DNA of 47,010 nucleotides from Planctomycetia bacterium (GTDB lineage: Bacteria > Planctomycetota > Planctomycetia > Pirellulales > Thermoguttaceae), in NCBI GenBank assembly GCA_026401055.1, contig JAPLNP010000671.1, positions 1-47,010 on the forward strand. Reading direction: 5' to 3'. Within the stretch, counting starts at the first letter, position 1. Each line of letters opens with the position of its first letter. Below the pieces are notes generated by a model. The model was given only the letters and a program-made list of their open reading frames with translations. It did not search any database and was not told the DNA's origin. This document shows, in pieces, positions 17,159-25,403 of the stretch. The translations under genes were made by a program, and so were the position numbers.

Positions 17159-17773
17159 TTACAGCCAGTACGGCACGTAGACCGTCGTGCCGTCCGATTT
17201 CTTGATCGGGAGCCAACCCGCGTTCGCGGTCAGCAGATTGGCGTCCTTCGCTACGATCGTCACAGTGCCCGTCGAGTTCGCTGTGGGGGCGGTCGAGGTC
17301 TGGAAGAATGACGCGGTGACGACCCCCGTAGTGGTGAACGCCCCGTCACCAGAGAAGACGTTCGCCCCAAAAGAGTAGTCTGCTTTGCCGTTGAACGTCG
17401 TCCAGTTGGCCGCGGACAGTTTGCCGGTATTCGCGGCCGAGGCCACGGGCAAGTTGAACGTGATCGTGTTGGCCGTGTGGACCACGGCGAAGTCCGTGCC
17501 CGCGGTGCCTGTGGCGATGGCTTTGTACTCCCAGGCCGTACCCGCTGCGTTCGTTCCGGGCAACTGGTTAGCCGTTCCCACGGTCGTGAGTCCCGTAAGG
17601 GACACGCCATTGGCCGCCACCGTGACCGGGGCTACCGCGAGCACCTTCAGCCCCTCGTAGGTGAACGACAGCCCGCTGCCTGGCTCGGCCAGGGCGAAGT
17701 CATCCTGCGACATCGCCCGCCGGGTCCGCGAGTCGGCGGCGGGGATACGGTCTTTTCCTCTCGGGGTAATCAC
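17159..17773 (-). CDS. Tail fibre-like protein
   Basis: 204 residues from a GTG that overlaps the upstream stop (GTGA). The segment NTGKLSAANWTTFNGKADYSFGANVFSGDG matches the repeated G-LS..DW..FN.K..... unit of phage tail fibre and prophage tail proteins. The rest is Thr/Ala/Gly-rich and beta-like (VTVAANGVSLTGLTTVG, NTITFNLPVASA). The C-terminus TTVYVPYWL is short and hydrophobic, as in trimeric fibre ends. It is a likely receptor-binding or short fibre component attached to the nozzle-like protein encoded just upstream. Confidence 0.68.
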   Translation of the reverse strand: MITPRGKDRIPAADSRTRRAMSQDDFALAEPGSGLSFTYEGLKVLAVAPVTVAANGVSLTGLTTVGTANQLPGTNAAGTAWEYKAIATGTAGTDFAVVHTANTITFNLPVASAANTGKLSAANWTTFNGKADYSFGANVFSGDGAFTTTGVVTASFFQTSTAPTANSTGTVTIVAKDANLLTANAGWLPIKKSDGTTVYVPYWL

Positions 17774-20163
17774 GTCGAACGGGCCCCCGGCATCGTGTGG
17801 CCGGCCGGGGACAGTTGCAACTCCCCAGACTCATAGGCCCAGGTCTGACTGATCGTGTTGTTCCGCAGCCGAATCGCCAGCGTGTTGTCCGATGCTCGGC
17901 CGATCACATGTGTTCGCCCGGGGCCGAGGACCTTGGCGAACCGTAGACTTCCGAGAGCCGTGGCCGTCTGGGGCGTCTCGGCCGAGAAGACCTGGAAGGT
18001 GGCGAAGTCTGTATTATCGTCCAGTACGATGTCCGCGTGCGTCACCCGCAGATCGGTCGAACCGTTGGATACCGGCCGGAAGACGACCCAGGAGTCGATC
18101 GCCGTGCCGTCGTCGTTCTTGACAGCGGGGTCAAAGTACCGGACGTAACCGTCGTTTCCAGCGACCAGCAGGGCGGTGTCGTCCACCTTCGTCGCGTCGA
18201 ATCCGAGGACCGATCGCGGATTCATGGCAAGAGGATACTGGATCGGCCAGTAGGCGTCCGTCCGCGAGTCCCAGAACCAGTGTTTCGCTATAACACCCGT
18301 GTCGTTGGGCGAGGCGTAGATGTGGAGACCGCGGCGAAGTACGTCCCATACCAGTTGGATGCCGACGCCCGTAGACGTGCCCGACAGGTCCAGGGCTCCC
18401 CACTCGCGGTCCATACGGCCGGCCGACTGAGCGACAGGAGCGTTGGAACCCGCGGACATGATCCAGTGCCGACCCGATCCGAAGAAGTGGATGTTGCCCC
18501 GGTCGTCCCAGGCGAACGCTCGGGGGCCCACGATGCCAGTCTTACGACTTACGTTGTCGATCTGGCCCCGGGCCGCGGGATCGCCTCGCATGACCCAGAG
18601 GGTGTGATCCCCGCCCATAACCATCACGTCGTCGCTGTAGGGGGCGAGGCACGTCACCACGTCGCCCACAATGCCGGCGTTCGAGTTGTTGCCCGCGACG
18701 GCCATCGTGGCCGAGGTCGTGGCCGGAGCGTAGTCCCAGTTGAGCGGGTCGTTTACCGCCGCCATGAACCAGTTCTGCGGATCGGCTACGAGACCAGATA
18801 AGACGATTCGATTGCGGTAGGTGGCGATCATCGTGGCCGTGTTATTGGCCGAGTCGATGGGTAGTGTGCCCGCGGTCGCCGCCCAGGCGATCACGGTGGA
18901 CGTGGCGAGATCAAGTCGTTTGTATACGAGGCCGTCCACGTAGTAGATCATCTGATGCCCGGGCAAAGCCCCGGCGTCTCCCGGTGCTCCGTGGTTCAGG
19001 GCGGCTCCGATCCACTGGCGGGACGTACTGAGAATGGACGAGCCGCCCGTTGCGAGCGTGGGCGTGTACGTGCCGGCGTCGGCCACGTAGACGCTGCCCC
19101 CGGCCACGCCTGCGAGGATCGTCTTGTTCGACGCCACGCCCAGGCCGTAGTCCACGCCGGAGATGGAGAATGCCTCGACCGTCACCTGGTCGGTGGCGGT
19201 GGCCGACGCCGCCTGGACGCCGAATCCTACCTTGCTCCACCCCAGGTACGTCGCGTCCGAGAAACGGTTCGGGGAGGCCCCGCCCCCCGCGGTCAGGGCT
19301 GCGTTGGTGATGCCCACTGTGGCGTAACTCGTCCCCGTCCCGTAGGTCGAACACACCATCACGGTCCCGGCCATCAGGGCGGTCTTCAGGGCCGCGGAGG
19401 TCGTGGTCGTGTGGAACGTCGCGATGTCCGACGTACCGGCCGTCGTGCTCTTGAATGCCGTGGCCGTGAGCGTGGCTTTGTTCGCCTGGGTCGCGTGGTT
19501 CGACGAATAGACGGTGATGTTTAGACGCACGCCGTAGCACGCCCCGGTCATGGTGGGGTCCACGCGGAAGTAGTAGTAGACGATCGCCGTGGTCGTGCTG
19601 GCCGCCCCCAGCGGGGGCTCAACCATCTTCAGCGTCAGGGAGAGATCGGACTGACTGGGGAGACTGTAATACCGTCCGGGCAGGTAGAAGGCCGACATGA
19701 CCTTGTAGGTGCCGGCGGGGTACTGCGACGTGAGAGCCGTCCCTGTGGTCACGAACGAGTTGGCGTTGGCGGTGATCCGTCCCCCAGCGAACCAGGCGGC
19801 GGCGACTCCTCCGGGGCTTCCTAAGAAGTGATCCCAGTCGGTCGGACTCTTGTCCCAGAAGTATCCGGCGGCGAGCGTGAACGGGTCCGAGAGCGTGGCT
19901 CCGGCGACAGACCCGGGCGAGACCGCGGACGTACCCTGAATCAACGACTGCACCGGCAGGCCGCCGTTGAGGGCGGTCGTCCAGTATTTCGAGAGTCCGG
20001 GCCGCTGGCCGCCACGGAGTCGGCCGCCGAGGGCATCGAACCCCATGACGTTCAAGGCGTCGGGCGACATGCCCTCGGGAACTCGTCCGAAGGCACTGTC
20101 GCCCGACACACCCTTGAACGGGAACGGCAGTTCGACCTTTGTGGGTCCACTTGCCTTGGGCAT
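17770..20163 (-). CDS. Tail nozzle / stabilisation-like protein
   Basis: 797 residues. The N-terminus (DALNVMGFDALGGRLRGGQRPGL) resembles openings of short-tailed-phage nozzle and DNA-stabilisation proteins, in which a Gly/Arg-rich loop follows the first strands. The body is almost entirely beta-rich. The C-terminal half carries propeller-like segments (GDHTLWVMRGDPAARG, DRGNIHFFGSGRHWIMS, KHWFWDSRTDAYWPIQYPL). That agrees with T7 gp12/P22 gp10-type nozzles in size and position, after the adaptor and before fibre and internal proteins. Homology is not certain from sequence alone; the structural role in the tail is likely. Confidence 0.72.
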   Translation of the reverse strand: MPKASGPTKVELPFPFKGVSGDSAFGRVPEGMSPDALNVMGFDALGGRLRGGQRPGLSKYWTTALNGGLPVQSLIQGTSAVSPGSVAGATLSDPFTLAAGYFWDKSPTDWDHFLGSPGGVAAAWFAGGRITANANSFVTTGTALTSQYPAGTYKVMSAFYLPGRYYSLPSQSDLSLTLKMVEPPLGAASTTTAIVYYYFRVDPTMTGACYGVRLNITVYSSNHATQANKATLTATAFKSTTAGTSDIATFHTTTTSAALKTALMAGTVMVCSTYGTGTSYATVGITNAALTAGGGASPNRFSDATYLGWSKVGFGVQAASATATDQVTVEAFSISGVDYGLGVASNKTILAGVAGGSVYVADAGTYTPTLATGGSSILSTSRQWIGAALNHGAPGDAGALPGHQMIYYVDGLVYKRLDLATSTVIAWAATAGTLPIDSANNTATMIATYRNRIVLSGLVADPQNWFMAAVNDPLNWDYAPATTSATMAVAGNNSNAGIVGDVVTCLAPYSDDVMVMGGDHTLWVMRGDPAARGQIDNVSRKTGIVGPRAFAWDDRGNIHFFGSGRHWIMSAGSNAPVAQSAGRMDREWGALDLSGTSTGVGIQLVWDVLRRGLHIYASPNDTGVIAKHWFWDSRTDAYWPIQYPLAMNPRSVLGFDATKVDDTALLVAGNDGYVRYFDPAVKNDDGTAIDSWVVFRPVSNGSTDLRVTHADIVLDDNTDFATFQVFSAETPQTATALGSLRFAKVLGPGRTHVIGRASDNTLAIRLRNNTISQTWAYESGELQLSPAGHTMPGARST

Positions 20164-20173
20164 TACCGTTCCC

Positions 20174-20764
20174 CTAGTCGTTGGTCGTGACGCTGGTGAT
20201 ATCGCTCCGCAGATCGGGGTCGTAGGCCACGATGTCCGTGCGGTACTTTACCGAGACGGCGTAGATCGAGACCTCGGCCGTGCCGTCTTCCTGCGCGTCC
20301 ATCTCGATGCTCAGGACATCGCCCGGCTTCAGGCCGAGGCCAGACAGATCGAAGGCATACTCCTCGATCGTCAGAGCGATGTTCTGACTGTCGCTGGTGT
20401 ACGCGGTCGTGCCGGTCTCCGTCCCCAGGACGGACTTCGCAGCCGAACCCGGACGGGCGATGCCCACCACATCGATGTCCAGGGCGATAGCGTTGCTGGC
20501 GGCCACGCCGTCGCCGGTCGTCAGTTCCGCGGTAAGGACGACGCACAACTCGTCCTTGGTCTGGTCGTAGTCCATCGGGACCTTGAACGGGATCGTGATG
20601 CTGTCGTTGTCATCCTGGCCGTACCAGGTCAGGACGCCACTGACGTTCGCCACGGCCGTTCCGCTGGCGTTCAGACAGGCGGAGACGGGAATCGGGACTT
20701 CTCGGATGAATCCCTCGCCGGTGACGAGTTGGTCCATCCGCTTGAGCAGGTTGCCTTCGTTCAT
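20174..20764 (-). CDS. Structural protein between adaptor and nozzle
   Basis: 196 residues if started at the ATG 20764, which has SD AGGAGA seven bases upstream. An ATG at 20794 would overlap the upstream gene and has no ribosome site, so I reject it. The protein is beta-rich with acidic patches (YGQDDNDSITIPFKV, YDQTKDELCVVLTAEL) and looks like a jelly-roll or Ig-like virion protein (SIEMDAQEDGTAEVSIYAVSVKYRTD). No family recognised. Its place suggests a tail or head-decoration component. Confidence 0.7.
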   Translation of the reverse strand: MNEGNLLKRMDQLVTGEGFIREVPIPVSACLNASGTAVANVSGVLTWYGQDDNDSITIPFKVPMDYDQTKDELCVVLTAELTTGDGVAASNAIALDIDVVGIARPGSAAKSVLGTETGTTAYTSDSQNIALTIEEYAFDLSGLGLKPGDVLSIEMDAQEDGTAEVSIYAVSVKYRTDIVAYDPDLRSDITSVTTND

Positions 20765-20774
20765 GGAACTTCTC

Positions 20775-21776
20775 CTATGGAATGACTGTGACAATGGGCC
20801 GTTGGATATACCGCCGGTAGTCGTCCTGCGTCATCACCTGGCCGCCCGAGCCCATGTAGCCCAACTTGCGAGGGGCTCCACGGCCATCGGCGTTGTAGGC
20901 GTTCGGCAGTGCGACCTGTCGATAGTACGTCATGGCCGGGCCGAGTTGCCCGACCGATTCGCGTTCGCATGTGGCCTGTACCGCGGCCTTCATCGCCTCG
21001 TCAAACGCATAGCCGGCCGGATGCACTTCCGTGCCCGTCGTGAGTTTGTCGAAGTACAGGTCGTAGGGAAACTCGACCGTGCAGAGGTCGTGCGGCGTCG
21101 GGTAGGTCAGCAACTCCCACCGACGAGCCGGCGTTGTCATGCGGCGAATGGCGGCCCGGAACGGGTAGCCGGTCTCCACCGTGGAGGGCTCCCTGTGTTG
21201 GCGGATGATCGCCTCGTTGGACCACTCGATCGTGGCCCCGGTGTTGCTGTTGGCTGCGTAGTGAATGGGGCCGGTGTACTGGCCCCCGAACGTCTTGGGC
21301 AACGTGTAATTGCCATCGGCCGCGATGGAGAAGGTATCTCCACCCGCCCAGTGATGGTCCCCGGCCACGGTAACAACTGTGGAGGAGACGTAGGCGTCGA
21401 TTGTGAGAGGGCCCACACCCGTCACGGTGATCGTCTTTCCCTCCATAGAGGGATAGAACGAGGCCGTACTGGCCGTGATCGTCGTGAGGCTGGTGTAGAC
21501 CCCGGCGGCCGTGACCGCGGCGTTGACCGCCACGGCAGGCCACAGAACCAGGGACGCGGTGGGCCGCGACCATCGCCAGCCATTCTTCGGAGCGTCCGCG
21601 ATGAACATGCGGATAGCGTTGTTGACGTACCGTTTGCACTCCGCCAGATCGTAGACGTTGACCGGAGTCTGAGCCACTTCCGTGCCGTCTGCCCCGTAAT
21701 AGGCGACAGACAGAAACAGAGCCGCCTCAAGAATGAGGTCGTCGAACGTCAGGGCTCCGGTGGGTTCGCTGCTCAC
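20775..21776 (-). CDS. Head-tail adaptor / tail tubular A-like protein
   Basis: 333 residues from a GTG sharing GTGA with the preceding small gene's stop. The N-terminus (TFDDLILEAALFLSV, ECKRYVNNAIRMFIADAPKNGWRWSRP) has the helix pattern of adaptor proteins in which a helical bundle contacts the portal. An inserted Thr/Val-rich beta domain (about 90-190) follows. The C-terminus (DEAMKAAVQATCERE, AMTYYRQVALPNAYNADGRG) is helical again. This split-helical-bundle layout with a central beta domain fits T7 gp11-like tubular A proteins. Position between capsid and nozzle genes supports the call. Confidence 0.72.
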   Translation of the reverse strand: MSSEPTGALTFDDLILEAALFLSVAYYGADGTEVAQTPVNVYDLAECKRYVNNAIRMFIADAPKNGWRWSRPTASLVLWPAVAVNAAVTAAGVYTSLTTITASTASFYPSMEGKTITVTGVGPLTIDAYVSSTVVTVAGDHHWAGGDTFSIAADGNYTLPKTFGGQYTGPIHYAANSNTGATIEWSNEAIIRQHREPSTVETGYPFRAAIRRMTTPARRWELLTYPTPHDLCTVEFPYDLYFDKLTTGTEVHPAGYAFDEAMKAAVQATCERESVGQLGPAMTYYRQVALPNAYNADGRGAPRKLGYMGSGGQVMTQDDYRRYIQRPIVTVIP

Positions 21777-21889
21777 TTCGTCTTCTTCCCTGATTGGACC
21801 TTCTTGCCGTATTTAGCCACCCAACGCTTGTAGATGTCAGGCAGTTTCCACGCCATGTAGGCCCGTTGTTTTGCACTCTTGAATGGCAT
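21773..21889 (-). CDS. Small basic PFKS-type phage protein
   Basis: 38 residues. The sequence begins MPFKSAKQRAYMAWKLPDIY and ends in a Lys-rich tail (KYGKKVQSGKKTK). The opening matches a widespread group of very short basic phage proteins (MPFKSxAQRRYLxxxxPEIAxRW) usually found near head genes; their function is unknown to me. Its stop overlaps the adaptor's GTG by 4 bases, indicating coupled translation. Nucleic-acid or head-connector binding is a guess from its charge. Confidence 0.72.
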   Translation of the reverse strand: MPFKSAKQRAYMAWKLPDIYKRWVAKYGKKVQSGKKTK

Positions 21890-21902
21890 AGGCCGACCAC
21901 CA

Positions 21903-21928
21903 GGGGAGGACGGCGAACCGTCCTCCCC
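21903..21928 (-). promoter_or_regulatory. 11-bp perfect hairpin with UUCG loop
   Basis: GGGGAGGACGG (21903-21913) and CCGTCCTCCCC (21918-21928) flank a tetraloop that reads TTCG on the leftward transcript. It lies between the 263-residue capsid-region gene and the small PFKS gene. No T-tract follows, so an RNA-stabilising or processing hairpin that sets the high expression of upstream capsid genes is more likely than a terminator. Confidence 0.7.
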
Positions 21929-21946
21929 CGTATCGTCTCCCCCGGG

Positions 21947-22738
21947 TTAGCCCTGGAGGTTGAACAGCGGGCCGTTGCCCACGTAGTCGCCCAGGATGCG
22001 GTAGCCCGCGTACTGGGACGCCACGTTGGCCGCCTGAGCGTTGGCCGCGTCGATGCCGGCCGAAGCCGTGTCCATCGACCCGTCGTGACGCCAGCAGCCG
22101 CCGATCTGCTTCCCGGTGAGAAGGGCCTGCGGGGCGATCCAGCACGGGCCCTTGACCTGCACCCAGAAGTAGGTGTCGGCCGCGGTGATCTTGACGGCCG
22201 GCACGCCGGCCTTTGCCAGTTCCACCGAGGTCCCGGTGCGGACGGCACCGAAGGGATTCTCGAAGACCTCGATCTTGCTGGAGGTCGTGACCGCCTCGGT
22301 CAGCGGGCCGTCCAGGAACAGCGTGAAGGCCGCGTTGGCGTCAGCGGCGGTGTTGCCGATGATGCCGCGGAACTGCACGTTGTTCGTGGTGCCGTCGTAG
22401 ATGACGGCGTACCCGCCCCGCAGGGCATCGGCAGTCAGGGCCGCGTGCGTGGCCGCGGGAACGGACACCAAAATGGCCGCTACCGCCGCCGGGACCGTGA
22501 AGGCCGTGATGGCGACGTAGCCCGTCCCGGTGAACTCGCAGCCCTGGCCGGACAGACAGGCCGCGGACGACTTGGCGTACCGAAACTCCCGGCCATCAGG
22601 CAGGACGATGCGATCGCCCAGAGCAAACTGGGCGTCTTTCAGGGTGGACTTGCTGTAGATGAAACTCCAGTTCGGGGAGTTACTGACGACGGCTCCCTTC
22701 GTCTGGACGTAATCGACTTTTGCGATGCCTCGATCCAT
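21947..22738 (-). CDS. Capsid-associated structural protein
   Basis: 263 residues immediately downstream of the capsid gene, with SD ACAGGAGAAT. The sequence is Ala/Thr/Val-rich and beta-like, with domains around residues 45-85 (LPDGREFRYAKSSAACLSGQG), 85-160 and 160-250 (WVQVKGPCWIAPQALLTGKQIGG). The pattern G.-F.YAK resembles head-decoration or capsid-vertex proteins that follow capsid genes in other phages. No enzymatic motif is present and I do not recognise the exact family. Several Cys residues (61, 67 and others) are unusual for a decoration protein. Confidence 0.65.
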   Translation of the reverse strand: MDRGIAKVDYVQTKGAVVSNSPNWSFIYSKSTLKDAQFALGDRIVLPDGREFRYAKSSAACLSGQGCEFTGTGYVAITAFTVPAAVAAILVSVPAATHAALTADALRGGYAVIYDGTTNNVQFRGIIGNTAADANAAFTLFLDGPLTEAVTTSSKIEVFENPFGAVRTGTSVELAKAGVPAVKITAADTYFWVQVKGPCWIAPQALLTGKQIGGCWRHDGSMDTASAGIDAANAQAANVASQYAGYRILGDYVGNGPLFNLQG

Positions 22739-22784
22739 GTTCGTATTCTCCTGTGTTAGTGACTTAGGCCTGTGACCGTCCCGC

Positions 22785-23879
22785 TTACAGCGGGGTGTGG
22801 ATGACCCAGCCGGCCGTCCGGCGGTTCACGCACAGGTTGTTGTGGTAGGCGTCCATGTAGACCGTGAAGGTCGTGTGCTGGAGGCCGTGGTTGTGGACCT
22901 TGGACTCGATCATCCAGCCGCCGTCCAGCGTGACCGGGATCAGCTTCGACCAGTCCACGCAGTAGATCGGGCTGCCCGTGGCATCGTTGAGGTACGACAC
23001 GTAGATGACCGGACGCCGGCTGAAGAAGCAGACGTTCGCCACGTCCTCGGACGGGACCAGCATCTTGCCGGCCAGGTCCTGCGGAGCGGTGTTGTCGTCC
23101 CGGCTGTCGGCCAGGGTCTGTAACTCGACGGCCACGTCCTGCCCGCAGTAGATACGGACGACCGAACCCATCCGGTCGCTGCCGGGGGCTCGCAGACCGA
23201 CGCCGACCGGAGGCCGGAAGTTGGTCAGCATGGCCGCACGCCGCATGGTCTTCAGGAGGCCATTGTCCACCTTGGTGTAGGTGGCGGCGTAGTTCTTCCA
23301 CTTCGCGTTCGTGTGGGCGTCGAGGCCCGCACAAACGGTGCCCGTGGTGCCGTCCTGGTAGCGAATCGTCTCGCCGCTGAAGCCGGCCGCGGTGCCGCTG
23401 GCGTTCAGCATGTTCAGGTAGTACGGCACGCCGTAAGGATACTTCGTGTCGGTGGCCGAGGTCGGGGTCTTCCACCCGCGTTCCTCCAGCCGATTCGCGA
23501 AGCCCCAGAGCCGCTCCATCTTGCGGGACTCCACCAGGTCGATGAAACCCTTGGGGGAGTTCTTGTTCATCAGAATCTCCGCCAGGTCCCAGGAGTAGTT
23601 CGTCCCTACCTGGGTCCAGGGGACGGTGATCTGTTGATGGATGTTCTCCACCGTGGGCGAATCGGTGTCGAACGGCTTGCGGTAGTCCGCGGCACCCGTC
23701 TCGTCCAGGACGACGTTGCGGATAATGGCCTTGCCACCGTCCACCTTGCGGCGTTCCTGGTTGTAGATCGAGCAGAACTCGTACCACTGCTGGTCCCACA
23801 TGACCTCGTACTGGCCCTTCGGAAGGTCGTCCAGCGTGGTCTTGAGAACGTCTGCCAGTTGGTCGAAATCGACTCCCAT
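22785..23879 (-). CDS. Major capsid protein
   Basis: 364 residues. It follows a scaffold-like gene and precedes connector genes, with SD GAGGAGATAG. Its content fits an HK97-fold capsid subunit: an N-terminal helical arm (QLADVLKTTLDDLPKGQYEVMWDQQWYEF), a helix like the spine helix (PKGFIDLVESRKMERLWGFANRLEE), a central P-domain and a C-terminal beta region (GWMIESKVHNHGLQHTTFTVYMD). The phrase NYSWDLAEILMN and the ending HNNLCVNRRTAGWVIHTPL are reminiscent of podovirus-type capsids. I rest the call on context, size and fold pattern; identity to a named family was not checked. Confidence 0.8.
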   Translation of the reverse strand: MGVDFDQLADVLKTTLDDLPKGQYEVMWDQQWYEFCSIYNQERRKVDGGKAIIRNVVLDETGAADYRKPFDTDSPTVENIHQQITVPWTQVGTNYSWDLAEILMNKNSPKGFIDLVESRKMERLWGFANRLEERGWKTPTSATDTKYPYGVPYYLNMLNASGTAAGFSGETIRYQDGTTGTVCAGLDAHTNAKWKNYAATYTKVDNGLLKTMRRAAMLTNFRPPVGVGLRAPGSDRMGSVVRIYCGQDVAVELQTLADSRDDNTAPQDLAGKMLVPSEDVANVCFFSRRPVIYVSYLNDATGSPIYCVDWSKLIPVTLDGGWMIESKVHNHGLQHTTFTVYMDAYHNNLCVNRRTAGWVIHTPL

Positions 23880-23900
23880 GTTCTATCTCCTCGTGTTGGT

Positions 23901-24980
23901 TTAGTTCCCGCCAAACACCCCGGCGAGGGCTGCGGCAACCTTGGCCTCACGCGAAGCCGAATCGGAAACCTTGCCGGCTGCGGCGGGGGTTCCACCCTTG
24001 GGCTTCAGTGTGACCGCGGCACCGCGGGCCTCAACGGCCGATTGAATCTGGCGGCGAACTGTCTTGACTGTAAACTCGGAAGCGACCGAGTGGTGGGCGG
24101 CGTCTAACGCCTCCTGGACACTCATGTCACGTCCCTGGTGCAGAGCACCCGCTCGAATGGCGTCGGCCAGTTCGAGCACCTTGGCCCGATTGCCCTTGTT
24201 CTCGGGGGTCAATCCGGTCTGCGTCTTGCCGTAGACTTCCTGGTACGGCTCCAGTTCGGCGGCGGTGAAGAACCCCTCGATCTGTTTGCCGAGGTTGTCC
24301 ATCTGCGTTTCCCGAGTCAACTGCACTCCGGCCTGAATCTCCGGGAGCACGGCGTTGAGTGCCGCCAGGACCTGGTTCACGGGTCCGACGATGGCGTTCA
24401 CCATGTCCGGGTTGCCGTACTGCTCGATCAGTGCCGCCGCGTCGATCGCACTCGGCAACGACACCGAACCCGCGACAGCCGCAACGGGAGCGGCCTGGGC
24501 GGGAGCCCCATCGGGGCGGACCGTTCGGCCGATCTGGGCGAACTGAGCCAGTTCGGCGTTTCGCGACTGGTGGATGCCGTCGAACGTGCGGAGGGCCAAC
24601 TCGGTGTCGGCCTTCCAGAAGCGGTCGATGTCGGAGTCCTGCCAACCGCGAGCGTGAGCACTGCGTCGATACGCCTCAGGAAGGGTAGGCGAACCATCGT
24701 CGGCTGCTTCCTCGGGTGTTCCGTCCTCGGGAGCCGGGGCGACCACGGGAGCCGAAGCGTCGGCGGGTTTGGCCGCGACGGGTTTGGGCTCGACGATCGG
24801 TGCCGGTGCGGGGTCGGGTTTGGCGGCAATCGGTTCGGGAGCCGGAGTCACGTCGTCCGAGATGGCGGAAGCCAGGTCGTTGCCGATCTTCTCGGCCAAC
24901 GCATCCCGGGCGTCGTCACCCAAACGAAGGTCCACCGGAGCCTCGCCGTCTGCTACCAGTTGTTCTGTGTCGCCAGCCAT
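23901..24980 (-). CDS. Scaffolding protein
   Basis: 359 residues directly upstream of the capsid gene. Residues about 1-100 are acidic and low-complexity with Pro/Ala repeats (PAPEPIAAKPDPAPAPIVEPKPVAAKP). Residues 100-300 are helical (WQDSDIDRFWKADTELALRTFDGIHQSR, QLTRETQMDNLGKQIEGFF), with a helical C-terminal tail (EAKVAAALAGVFGGN) that may contact capsid. An acidic disordered N-terminus plus coiled C-terminus fits scaffold proteins. It is driven by a near-consensus promoter (25003-25067), consistent with high scaffold and capsid expression. SD GGAGG precedes the ATG. Confidence 0.78.
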   Translation of the reverse strand: MAGDTEQLVADGEAPVDLRLGDDARDALAEKIGNDLASAISDDVTPAPEPIAAKPDPAPAPIVEPKPVAAKPADASAPVVAPAPEDGTPEEAADDGSPTLPEAYRRSAHARGWQDSDIDRFWKADTELALRTFDGIHQSRNAELAQFAQIGRTVRPDGAPAQAAPVAAVAGSVSLPSAIDAAALIEQYGNPDMVNAIVGPVNQVLAALNAVLPEIQAGVQLTRETQMDNLGKQIEGFFTAAELEPYQEVYGKTQTGLTPENKGNRAKVLELADAIRAGALHQGRDMSVQEALDAAHHSVASEFTVKTVRRQIQSAVEARGAAVTLKPKGGTPAAAGKVSDSASREAKVAAALAGVFGGN

Positions 24981-25002
24981 GTTCAGAAACCTCCGGCCGC
25001 TG

Positions 25003-25067
25003 CCGGCTTACGCCGGGGTAGGGGCCAATCGTGTTCTTAGTGTATCACACGCCACGCGGCGTGTCAA
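25003..25067 (-). promoter_or_regulatory. Strong leftward promoter for scaffold-capsid genes
   Basis: Read leftward: TTGACA (25067-25062), 17-bp spacer, TACACT (25044-25039), the closest to the sigma70 consensus on this strand. The transcript then has the hairpin CCGGC-GTAA-GCCGG (25016-25003), whose loop is of GNRA type, before SD GGAGG and the ATG at 24980. The -35 lies at the very end of the preceding zinc-ribbon gene's downstream gap. Confidence 0.8.
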
Positions 25068-25069
25068 CA

Positions 25070-25390
25070 CTAATTCTTCTCGACGAAACCCACCAATTTC
25101 AGGAGTCGCATCTTCTCGTGCCGACTGCGGGCCACGGGCACCCCCTCCCGAGTCATCTCCGCCCCGGCCCGCACGAGTTGGTCGTGCTCGGCCTGGTTGG
25201 TCGGGGCGATCGAGTGCATCTCGATCGGGGTGTGGAACTCCTTCATCGTGGTCGTGGTCTGTTCGGCTACGGTGTCCCGGTCCATCTCGCGGTAGCACGA
25301 CGGACAGGGCATCGGCATGTTGCGGGACTCCATCGTCCGCACGTCTTCCGCACGGGCCCCGCACTCGCAGACGAAGCAGTAGATAGGCAT
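25070..25390 (-). CDS. FmdB-type zinc-ribbon protein
   Basis: 106 residues. It opens MPIYCFVCECGARAED and later has MPCPSCYREM, so paired Cys knuckles (Cys 8/10 and 29/32, with Cys 5 also available) form the FmdB-like zinc ribbon common in small bacterial and phage regulators. The start at 25390 is chosen because AGGAGT lies upstream at the right spacing; an upstream ATG at 25453 would sit inside the portal gene. The C-terminal 65 residues are charged and helical with no recognised family. It lies between portal and scaffold genes; its function there is unknown. Confidence 0.78.
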   Translation of the reverse strand: MPIYCFVCECGARAEDVRTMESRNMPMPCPSCYREMDRDTVAEQTTTTMKEFHTPIEMHSIAPTNQAEHDQLVRAGAEMTREGVPVARSRHEKMRLLKLVGFVEKN

Positions 25391-25403
25391 ACTAAAAGTA
25401 CTC

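Noticed and set aside
20764-20794. Upstream ATG for the gene 20174-20764
   Set aside because: It overlaps the adaptor gene and lacks a ribosome site, whereas the ATG at 20764 follows AGGAGA.
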